A stretch of 7,544 nucleotides of DNA, taken from assembly GCA_029857855.1 (NCBI GenBank), contig JAOUGG010000101.1, positions 1 through 7,544 of the forward strand, read 5' to 3'. Position 1 is the first letter of the stretch. Each line of letters begins with the position of its first letter. Of the stretch, positions 1 through 7,544 are shown piece after piece. The DNA comes from Acidimicrobiia bacterium (GTDB taxonomy: Bacteria > Actinomycetota > Acidimicrobiia > Acidimicrobiales > SZUA-35). Position numbers and translations under genes: made by a program. Below the pieces are notes generated by a model that did not search any database, had not been told where the DNA came from, and saw only the letters and a list, made by a program, of their open reading frames with translations.

Positions 1-472
1 CGAAGCCGGCATCGTGGATCAATCCCATCGCCGCGACCGCCCACCCCTGCTGGTAGGCATCTTCGTCCCGGACCAGCGAGTCGATCCGACGGGCCGCGAT
101 CGTCAGCTCGGTACGGAGATGACCCTCGGAGGCCGACGGTCGCACCAGATGCCGTCCCGCACCGCGCAAGCCGCTGATCAGCTCGGTGCCGACCAGCGTG
201 GTGGTCGCCACCACCGATCCGCCGGCGGTCGCTTCCTCAGGCTTTGCCGACTCGACCGCGGCGACGCTCTCGAGATCGGCACCACGCACGATGTCAGGTG
301 CGGACGAGGGTTCGAGAGCCGTCGTCGGAGCGACCGCGTCGTCCGGCTCCGAATCGTCGAGCGCCGTCGCACTGTCCGACGCGACATCGTCCGGCGACAC
401 GGCGTCCGACACGACTTCGTCCGGAGACCAAGCTGTCGGCACGTCGTGATCGACCTCCTGGCCCGCACTCAC
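1..472 (-). CDS. Unrecognised protein with acidic repeat-bearing N-terminus (partial, C-terminus off window)
   Basis: An open frame of 157 codons runs off the left edge, so only the N-terminal part is seen. I do not recognise the family. Residues 1-85 look disordered and acidic, with 21 Asp/Glu against two Lys/Arg, and carry a 10-residue tandem repeat (SPDEVVSDAV then SPDDVASDSA, residues 16-35). From about residue 88 the chain looks folded and helical: a TTTLVGTELISGLRGAG stretch, then helices containing RTELTIAARRIDSLVRDEDAY and QQGWAVAAMGLIHDAGF. There is no signal peptide or membrane segment. The chosen GTG start at 472 has AGGTG six bases upstream. An in-frame GTG at 481 is directly preceded by a TAG, so the start cannot be earlier than 481. 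Third codon positions are strongly G/C, as in a real gene. No function is proposed; confidence that it is coding is good. Confidence 0.7.
   Translation of the reverse strand, partial: MSAGQEVDHDVPTAWSPDEVVSDAVSPDDVASDSATALDDSEPDDAVAPTTALEPSSAPDIVRGADLESVAAVESAKPEEATAGGSVVATTTLVGTELISGLRGAGRHLVRPSASEGHLRTELTIAARRIDSLVRDEDAYQQGWAVAAMGLIHDAGF
374..428. repeat. Imperfect 30-bp tandem repeat inside the acidic gene
   Basis: Two 25-base segments, 374-398 and 404-428, match at 22 of 25 positions and lie 30 bases apart. They encode the two neighbouring 10-residue units SPDDVASDSA and SPDEVVSDAV in the minus-strand protein. The in-frame period of 30 suggests a recent internal duplication in a disordered acidic segment. 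Confidence 0.7.
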
Positions 473-552
473 GACAGGCACCTATGGGGTGCGACCGACC
501 GTGTCGAAGACGGCCGGCAACGCGCCTCCGCCCTCCGGGTCGATGCGTCCTG

Positions 553-789
553 GTGAGACGACGGTGCGGCGGGGGGACAAGCGAGTCTGATGCGAGAAAG
601 CTCCACATCGGAATTCTGCCTGGATCGCGAGCGAGCGCGCCATTCCAGGCCCTTTTTGGGCGGTGGTCAGGGAGCGACGCCGATCTCGTCTCAACCGCCG
701 AAGCCCGGGCCGAGGAACTCGAACGTCGCGTGGCCGACCAACGTCGCCTGCTCCGAGAACACGGCATCGAACCGGAAGCGGGCGCCTGA
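553..789 (+). CDS. Small hypothetical protein with charged C-terminal helix
   Basis: A short plus-strand frame ends with TGA at 787-789. I do not recognise it. The C-terminal 45 residues look genuine: FQALFGRWSGSDADLV is followed by a long amphipathic charged helix (AEARAEELERRV, then ADQRRLLREHGIEP) that could form a coiled coil, and third positions here are mostly G/C. The start is uncertain. The first usable codon nearby is GTG at 553 (78 residues), with no good ribosome site, and the 20 residues after it read less like protein. An ATG at 484 is in frame but would add an arginine-rich, shadow-like stretch. The gene converges on the hydroxylase gene with three bases between the stop codons. 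There is no signal peptide or membrane helix. It may be a small cytoplasmic accessory protein; no role can be assigned. Confidence 0.45.
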   Translation: MRRRCGGGTSESDARKLHIGILPGSRASAPFQALFGRWSGSDADLVSTAEARAEELERRVADQRRLLREHGIEPEAGA

Positions 790-797
790 CCGTCAGG
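785..797. repeat. Short palindrome holding both convergent stop codons
   Basis: CCTGAC and GTCAGG flank a single C, giving a 13-bp perfect inverted repeat. It contains the TGA of the plus-strand small gene (787-789) and the TGA of the minus-strand hydroxylase (793-795). As RNA it would form only about five base pairs and has no following U-run on either strand, so it is a poor terminator candidate. Confidence 0.4.
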
Positions 798-3456
798 ATG
801 CAGGTGCCGTCCAGGCCTCGGCCCGTTCCCGGTTCTTGTCGTTGGCCATCGGCAGTTCGTTGTGCCACACGCCGGTGGCCTGCCGGAGCGCAGCGGCCAC
901 GGCACCGGCGGTGGGCACGAGGCCGATCTCGCCGACGCCCTTGATGCCGTAGGGCGAGTTCGGCTCCGGTGACTCGACGAGGATGACGGTCACCTTCGGC
1001 ATGTCCTTGGGGCGAATGATGGCGAGGCTTCGAAGCGTGTTGTTGAGGGGGCGGCCGTCGGCGTCGCACGGAAACCCCTCGGTGAGGGCGTAGCCGAGGC
1101 CCATGTGCACCGCGCCCTCGACCTGCCCCTCGCACAGGAGCGGGTTGACGGCCCGCCCGACGTCGTGGGCAGCCACCACCTCGGTGATCTCGCCGGTGTC
1201 GGGATCGGCGATCACCAGTTGGGCGGCGTAGCCGAAGGTGGAGTGGATCACCGGGTTCTCGACGCCGTCGGACAGCGAGTTCGTCCAGTCGACGCGGTAC
1301 TCGCCCTCGTAGTCGACACCGGTCCGGCAGCCGGCGGCCAGGGCCTTGCGGCAGGCGTCGGCCACCGATCCCGCCCCCATGAGCGTGCCCCGGCTCCCGG
1401 TGGTCTGACCGGCACCGAGTTCGCGGGTCGAGTCGACGATCACGTCGATCCGTTCGGCTTCGACACCCAACTCCTCGACCGCAACCTGAAGGGCCACGGT
1501 GTGGATCCCCTGCCCCATCTCGGTCCAGCAGTGACGGACCTCGACACGGGGCTCCGACCCGTTGACCGAGTCACTCGGAGCGGGCACGAACCGGACCACG
1601 GCCCGGGCGATCTCCTTGAAGCCGTTGCCCAGGCCCGAGTTCTTGAGGCCGAGGCCGAGGCCGACCGCCTTGCCGGCGGCCACCGCGGCGTCGTAGTGGG
1701 GCCTGATGGCGTCGAGACAGGCCTTGGCTCCCAGGCACCCGTCGTCCATGATCTGACCGGGACCCCACACCATGCCGGGGCTGATCACGTTGCGGTTCCG
1801 CATCTCCCAGCCGCTGATGCCGACCTTCTCGGCCAGGCGGTCCATGACCCCCTCCATGGCGAACTGGGCCTGGTTGGCCCCGAATCCCCGAAAGGCGCCG
1901 CAGACCGAGTTGTTCGATCGGGCCGCGATGGCCTCGACGTCGATGTCGGGCACGACGTAGGGGCCCGACGCGTGGCCGGCCGCCCGTTCCAGCACCTTCA
2001 TCCCGACCGATGCATAGGGGCCGGAGTCGCCGATCATGCGGATGTGGAGTGCGGTCAGCCTGCCGTCCGAGTCGCAGCCGGCCCGGTAGTTCATGCGGAT
2101 CGGATGCCGTTTGGGGTGGACCAGGAGCGACTCCTCGCGGGTGAGGGTGGTCCGTACCGGACGTTGCAGCAGCCAGGCTGCCAGCGCCGTCTGACCCTGA
2201 TTCGACATGTCCTCCTTGCCGCCGAAGGCGCCCCCGTTCGAGACCAGTTCGGTGACGATCACCTGCGGGTCGACGTCGAGGATGCGGGCGATGTCGTTTC
2301 GGTCGTCCCAGATGCCCTGCCCGCCGGTGAACACCAGCAGCCGATCGAAGTCGGTGGCGTCGCCGGGCCGGGTGGTGAGGGGCAGCGGCTGCCCGGCCGG
2401 CACCGGCACCGCCAAGGTCGACTCCGGCTCGAGGAAGGCGTGTTCGATCCGCTGGGTCTGGAACGTCTCGGTAACGGTGTGGGCCGAGGCGGTCAGGCCG
2501 GCCTCGGCGTCGCCCCGGCGATACGTCGAGCGCGACAGGACGTTGCCGTCGAGCTGCCACACGGCGTCCTCATCGGATTCGACGTTTTTCACCGGGTTTG
2601 TCATCGGCGCCAGCACGTCGTAGGCGATGTCGATCGCCGCGGCGGCCCGACGGGCGGTGAACGGATCATCGGCGACGACGAGGGCCAGGACGTCGCCGAG
2701 GTACGAGGTGCGACCGCCAACCGGAATGAAAACCGGCCAGTCCTTGTGAATGAGACCGGTTCGGAGCTCCCCGGGCACGTCGGCCGCGGTGAGCACGCGC
2801 GCCACGCCGTCCATGGCTTCGGCGGCGGAGGTGTCGATGGACAGCACGTCGGCTCGGGCGTGGTCGGCCAGCCGCACCGCCCCGTGCAGCAGGCCCGGTG
2901 GCGCTATGTCGTCGATGTAGGGCCGGGATCCCAGGGTCAGCGGTTCGGCTTCGTACTTGATGCCACGCGAGCCGACACCCTTGGGACTGACCGCAACGGG
3001 CACCTCGCCGGCTGCCAGATCCTCGATGGCGTCGAGGATCTTGACGTAGCCGGTGCAGCGGCACAGGTGACCCCCGAGTAGGCGGGCCGCATCCTCACGC
3101 TGCAGGTCGGCGCCCTTCTTGTCGATCATCGCCTTCGTGCGCATCACGATGCCCGGCGTGCAGAAGCCGCACTGCAGTGCACCGTGGGCGGCGAAGGTCG
3201 TGGCCATCGCCGCCGCTTCGGCCGGGTCGAGACCTTCGGCGGTCAGCACGTCGGCGCCGTCCACCTTGGTCATCGGCGTCTGGCAGGCGACCCGGGCCTT
3301 GCCGTCGACGATGACCGTGCAGCAACCGCATTGACCGGACGGAGCGCACCCGTCCTTGGGCGAGATGACGCCGAGTTCGTTGCGGAGGGCGGCCAGGAGA
3401 TGCTCGTGATCGTCGGCCGCCGAGACCGGGCGGCCGTTGAGAATGAAGTCGGTCAT
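793..3456 (-). CDS. xdhD: FAD-less xanthine dehydrogenase-type molybdenum hydroxylase, [2Fe-2S] and Moco domains fused (XdhD / Se-dependent XDH-like)
   Basis: Probable cytoplasmic purine hydroxylase of 887 residues that oxidises hypoxanthine or xanthine with water-derived oxygen. Order of domains: a plant-type ferredoxin domain (cluster ligands Cys37, 43, 46, 58), a helical second [2Fe-2S] domain (Cys96, 99, 132, 134), then two molybdopterin domains from about residue 165 to the end. Moco motifs visible are GGAFGGKED (408-416), AFRGFG (521-526), EMGQGIHT (646-653), TTGSRGTLMGAGS (685-697) and GVGEIGL (840-846), where Glu843 is the catalytic base. Gln380, Glu415, Arg491 and Phe525 sit where bovine xanthine oxidase has Gln767, Glu802, Arg880 and Phe914, supporting a purine substrate. 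There is no FAD domain and no FAD-subunit gene beside it. The whole chain resembles the family named selenium-dependent xanthine dehydrogenase; selenium use is not shown. Start: ATG 3456 has GAGG nine bases upstream. A longer frame from 3525 would begin inside the predicted -10 box. It appears monocistronic. Confidence 0.92.
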   Translation of the reverse strand: MTDFILNGRPVSAADDHEHLLAALRNELGVISPKDGCAPSGQCGCCTVIVDGKARVACQTPMTKVDGADVLTAEGLDPAEAAAMATTFAAHGALQCGFCTPGIVMRTKAMIDKKGADLQREDAARLLGGHLCRCTGYVKILDAIEDLAAGEVPVAVSPKGVGSRGIKYEAEPLTLGSRPYIDDIAPPGLLHGAVRLADHARADVLSIDTSAAEAMDGVARVLTAADVPGELRTGLIHKDWPVFIPVGGRTSYLGDVLALVVADDPFTARRAAAAIDIAYDVLAPMTNPVKNVESDEDAVWQLDGNVLSRSTYRRGDAEAGLTASAHTVTETFQTQRIEHAFLEPESTLAVPVPAGQPLPLTTRPGDATDFDRLLVFTGGQGIWDDRNDIARILDVDPQVIVTELVSNGGAFGGKEDMSNQGQTALAAWLLQRPVRTTLTREESLLVHPKRHPIRMNYRAGCDSDGRLTALHIRMIGDSGPYASVGMKVLERAAGHASGPYVVPDIDVEAIAARSNNSVCGAFRGFGANQAQFAMEGVMDRLAEKVGISGWEMRNRNVISPGMVWGPGQIMDDGCLGAKACLDAIRPHYDAAVAAGKAVGLGLGLKNSGLGNGFKEIARAVVRFVPAPSDSVNGSEPRVEVRHCWTEMGQGIHTVALQVAVEELGVEAERIDVIVDSTRELGAGQTTGSRGTLMGAGSVADACRKALAAGCRTGVDYEGEYRVDWTNSLSDGVENPVIHSTFGYAAQLVIADPDTGEITEVVAAHDVGRAVNPLLCEGQVEGAVHMGLGYALTEGFPCDADGRPLNNTLRSLAIIRPKDMPKVTVILVESPEPNSPYGIKGVGEIGLVPTAGAVAAALRQATGVWHNELPMANDKNRERAEAWTAPAS

Positions 3457-3501
3457 GTCGGCGCGCCTCGCTTGCGTTTCGGGCTCTCTGCTGGGCCCGT
3501 G

Positions 3502-3520
3502 TCGACGGTGGCTCCGTCGA
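3502..3520. promoter_or_regulatory. Inverted repeat over the predicted hydroxylase transcription start (operator candidate)
   Basis: TCGACGG and CCGTCGA, perfect 7-bp arms separated by TGGCT, cover the predicted start site near 3517, just downstream of the -10 box. A repressor bound here would block initiation. As RNA, only part of it would be in the transcript, so a DNA operator is likelier than a leader hairpin. No regulator gene is visible in the window. Confidence 0.4.
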
Positions 3521-3523
3521 TCC

Positions 3524-3552
3524 AAGATAGTGGCCGGTTAACAATTTGTAAA
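3524..3552 (-). promoter_or_regulatory. Predicted sigma70-type promoter of the hydroxylase gene
   Basis: Read on the minus strand, TTTACA (3547-3552, five of six matches to TTGACA) is followed after exactly 17 bases by TATCTT (3524-3529, four of six matches to TATAAT). It lies in a conspicuous AT-rich island in GC-rich DNA. Transcription would start near 3517, giving a leader of about 60 bases before ATG 3456. Judged by eye, not tested. Confidence 0.55.
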
Positions 3553-3581
3553 ACGTCCGTTCGGCCATCCGGGAGGCGGTG

Positions 3582-3611
3582 CTCGATCGATTTCGCCGAT
3601 CGAGATCGGCG
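3582..3611. repeat. Two overlapping inverted repeats ahead of mnhA
   Basis: First repeat: CTCGATCG (3582-3589) and CGATCGAG (3597-3604), 8-bp arms with a 7-base loop. Second repeat: CGCCGATC (3594-3601) and GATCGGCG (3604-3611), 8-bp arms with a 2-base spacer. Both are perfect and share bases 3594-3604, so in RNA they could not form together. They end 18 bases before the chosen mnhA ATG and could be DNA operators or a leader structure. GATCG-rich words are common in this DNA, which lowers the weight of the match. Confidence 0.4.
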
Positions 3612-3629
3612 TATTGCCCCGACTCGTCG

Positions 3630-5902
<2,273 letters not shown>

Positions 5903-5906
<4 letters not shown>

Positions 5907-6346
5907 TCCGCCACCTGTCGCCGATGACCCGGATCAGCGTGAAACTCGTGACCCCACCGGCGCTGCTCGTCGGCGTCTACCTGCTCTTCGCGGGTCACAA
6001 CAACCCGGGTGGCGGTTTCGCCGCCGGACTGGTGTTCGGTGCCGTGCTGATTCTCCGAACGCTGGCCGAGGTGCAGGAGCCGCGCCACGCTCGCGAGATC
6101 GTCGCGTTCGGCTTGTTCGCCGCAGTCGCCGTTGCCATCGCGCCGGCACTGGCCGGTGGCGTGCTGTTCGACCAGGTCATCGGCGAGATCGAGGTTCCCG
6201 TGCTGGGCAAGGTGAAGGGTGGTACTGCCTTGCCGTTCGACATCGCCGTCGCCGCCATCGTCGTCGGGCTGGTCGTCGCTCTCCTCGACGGCCTCGCCGC
6301 TTCAGGAGGCATCCGAAGCCACCACCGTCTGGAGCACGACGAATGA
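5903..6346 (+). CDS. mnhB: Mrp/Mnh Na+/H+ antiporter subunit B
   Basis: Small membrane subunit of the Mrp antiporter, 147 residues, usual length for MrpB. About four hydrophobic segments are seen (roughly residues 15-31, 39-54, 66-88 and 112-131). The MrpB hallmark GHNNPGGGFAAGL occupies residues 31-43, and a conserved-type PFDIAV lies at 111-116. Start: GTG 5903 overlaps the mnhA stop as GTGA, with GAGGTG five bases upstream inside mnhA, so translation is probably coupled. The family is needed for antiport and complex assembly, although subunits A and D carry the channel-like cores. A short hydrophilic tail (GGIRSHHRLEHDE) ends the protein. Confidence 0.94.
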
Positions 6347-6771
6347 GCTTGGCACTGCTGATCGCCATCGGCGTACTCACCACCGTCGGCGTCTACCTCG
6401 TGACGTCTCGGTCTCTCAGCCGGATGATTCTCGGTTTCTCCCTGCTCGGCCATGCGACCGTCCTGGCGCTGCTCGTCGCCGGAGGCCGTCCCGGGCCGCC
6501 TCCGATCGGCGCCGCGGAGAACATATCCAACCCGCTACCCCAGGCGCTTGCCCTCACCGCGATCGTCATCTCGTTCGGGCTCACCCTCTTCCTGCTTGCT
6601 CTCGCCGTCCGTCAGCAGGGCCTCACCGGCGACGATCTGGTCGAGGACGATCTCGAAGACCGCCGTATTCGCAACGCGGCGGCCGATGAGGAGCTCCTCG
6701 CCACGACCGCGAATGGCGACGACGACATGCCGGACGGCCCTGATCCGGGGCGGAAGAGGTCGGTGGCGTGA
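6343..6771 (+). CDS. mnhC: Mrp/Mnh Na+/H+ antiporter subunit C with acidic C-terminal tail
   Basis: NuoK-like three-helix membrane subunit of the Mrp antiporter; 142 residues. Hydrophobic segments lie near residues 3-20, 28-46 and 66-89. Family motifs are SRSLSRMILGFSLLGHA (22-38) and NPLPQALALTAIVISFGLT (63-81). Start: ATG 6343 overlaps the mnhB stop as ATGA, with GGAG eight bases upstream. Residues 93-142 form a hydrophilic tail with 15 acidic and six basic residues. This makes the protein about 30 residues longer than the roughly 113-residue Bacillus and Staphylococcus MrpC; similar extensions are, from memory, seen in other actinobacteria. The tail is expected to lie outside the membrane; its role is unknown. 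Confidence 0.94.
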   Translation: MSLALLIAIGVLTTVGVYLVTSRSLSRMILGFSLLGHATVLALLVAGGRPGPPPIGAAENISNPLPQALALTAIVISFGLTLFLLALAVRQQGLTGDDLVEDDLEDRRIRNAAADEELLATTANGDDDMPDGPDPGRKRSVA

Positions 6772-7544
6772 ACGTACTCGTGGCGCTCGTCATCGCCGCA
6801 CCGCTGGTGTCGGCGGCAGTCGGTCTGCTGTTGTGTTCCCGTCCGATCCTGCGGGATTCGGTCGTCGGCCTGGGTCTCGCCGCAGCCGCCGGATCGTCGA
6901 TCGCGCTGCTGGTCGGCGTGATCCAGAACGGCACCGTGACCGTGAGGGTGGGTGGTTGGCACCCCGAACTCGGCATCGTGCTCGTCGCCGACCTGTTCGC
7001 CGCGCTGGTGTTGCCGTGGGCGCTGACGATCATCTTCGTCGTTGAGCTCTACGCGATCGGTCAGCGGCGCACGGCTTGGGGGGCCAACCCCGAACTGGCC
7101 GGTCCGCTGCTGGCGTTCCTCACCGCCGGCCTCTCTCTGGCGTTCCTCACCGGCGATCTGTTCACCCTGTTCGTGTCGTTTGAGGTGATTCTCGTCTCGA
7201 GCTATGTACTGGTGACCCACCAGGGACGGAGGGGGCAGGTGCGGGCCGGTATGACCTACGTGGCGATGAATCTCTTCGTGTCCAGCCTGTTCCTCTTCGG
7301 CGTGGCCTTCGTCTACGCCGCCACCGGCACGGTCAACCTGGCGCTGCTGGCCGAACGGATGCCGGAGCTGCCCGATGCTGTCCGCCTCGGAATCGGTGCC
7401 TGGTTCTTCGTGGTGTTCGGCACGAAGGCCGCCGTCTTCCCACTGTTCTCTTGGCTACCGGACGCCTACCCGACGGCACCGACCAGTATCACAGCGGTCT
7501 TCGCCGGGCTGTTGACGAAGGTGGGCATCTACGCGCTCATCCGC
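6768..7544 (+). CDS. mnhD: Mrp/Mnh Na+/H+ antiporter subunit D (partial, C-terminus off window)
   Basis: The first 259 codons of the second antiporter-like membrane subunit, related to NuoM/NuoN of complex I; the full family length is about 500 residues, so roughly half is present. Key residues are intact: Glu139 in LFVSFEVILVSSYVL, Lys220 in FGTKAAVFPLFSWLPDAYPTAP, and Lys251 in AGLLTKVGIYAL. The first two correspond to the essential Glu137 and Lys219 of the Bacillus pseudofirmus MrpD. The LPDAYPTAP form (231-238 region) is typical of MrpD rather than of MrpA. Start: GTG 6768 overlaps the mnhC stop as GTGA, with AGAGGT seven bases upstream. mnhE, mnhF and mnhG would be expected next. Confidence 0.94.
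   Translation, partial: MNVLVALVIAAPLVSAAVGLLLCSRPILRDSVVGLGLAAAAGSSIALLVGVIQNGTVTVRVGGWHPELGIVLVADLFAALVLPWALTIIFVVELYAIGQRRTAWGANPELAGPLLAFLTAGLSLAFLTGDLFTLFVSFEVILVSSYVLVTHQGRRGQVRAGMTYVAMNLFVSSLFLFGVAFVYAATGTVNLALLAERMPELPDAVRLGIGAWFFVVFGTKAAVFPLFSWLPDAYPTAPTSITAVFAGLLTKVGIYALIR

Noticed and set aside
14..556. Plus-strand 180-codon frame over the left end
   Set aside because: It is very rich in Arg and His with low-complexity shadow composition, and it overlaps the minus-strand acidic gene, whose codon bias is much better.
648..662. Short GCCC-T5-GGGC inverted repeat
   Set aside because: Its arms are only four bases and it is not followed by a T-run. It lies within or across weak candidate reading frames and cannot be supported as a terminator.
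1105..3081. Long plus-strand frame of 658 codons inside the hydroxylase gene
   Set aside because: It is antisense to a gene with complete cofactor and catalytic motifs. The Gly/His/Val/Asp-rich product is the usual mirror of a GC-rich coding strand.
3457..3525. Extension of the hydroxylase start to 3525, adding 23 residues
   Set aside because: The added residues are Arg-rich and unlike the family's N-terminus. The start would fall inside the predicted -10 box, and ATG 3456 has a well-placed GAGG.
3538..3552. AT-rich block as a promoter for mnhA on the plus strand
   Set aside because: No plus-strand -10/-35 pair with acceptable spacing was found there. The block is better explained as the -35 side of the minus-strand promoter.

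Overview
The window is about two-thirds G+C, uses GTG starts freely, has strong G/C third-position bias and is tightly packed. That fits a high-GC actinobacterium; a lineage near the Acidimicrobiia is possible, but this is a guess from composition and gene style only.

Layout, left to right. (1) 1-472, minus strand: the first 157 codons of an unrecognised protein with a long acidic, repeat-bearing N-terminus; its C-terminus lies outside the window. (2) 553-789, plus strand: a probable small protein ending in a charged helix; its start is uncertain. (3) 793-3456, minus strand: a complete single-chain molybdenum hydroxylase. Two [2Fe-2S] domains are fused to the molybdopterin domains and there is no FAD domain. 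It resembles the XdhD / 'selenium-dependent xanthine dehydrogenase' family and keeps the residues that bind purines in bovine xanthine oxidase. (4) 3457-3629: a 173-bp divergent intergenic region with a good promoter for the hydroxylase, an inverted repeat over its predicted transcription start, and two overlapping inverted repeats just ahead of the other operon. (5) 3630-7544, plus strand: the start of an Mrp/Mnh-type Na+/H+ antiporter operon, mnhA, mnhB, mnhC and the first 259 codons of mnhD. Each junction is a 4-bp start/stop overlap (GTGA, ATGA, GTGA). Subunits E, F and G would be expected beyond the right edge.

The two main units are functionally separate. The hydroxylase is a cytoplasmic purine-oxidising enzyme that appears to be transcribed alone. 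The Mrp complex is a membrane antiporter, related to complex I subunits, that expels Na+ using the proton gradient. They share only the regulatory region between them. I saw no mobile element, CRISPR array, tRNA or rRNA. No new multi-gene system is evident. The points most worth following are the FAD-less purine hydroxylase, the structured intergenic region and the unrecognised acidic protein at the left edge.
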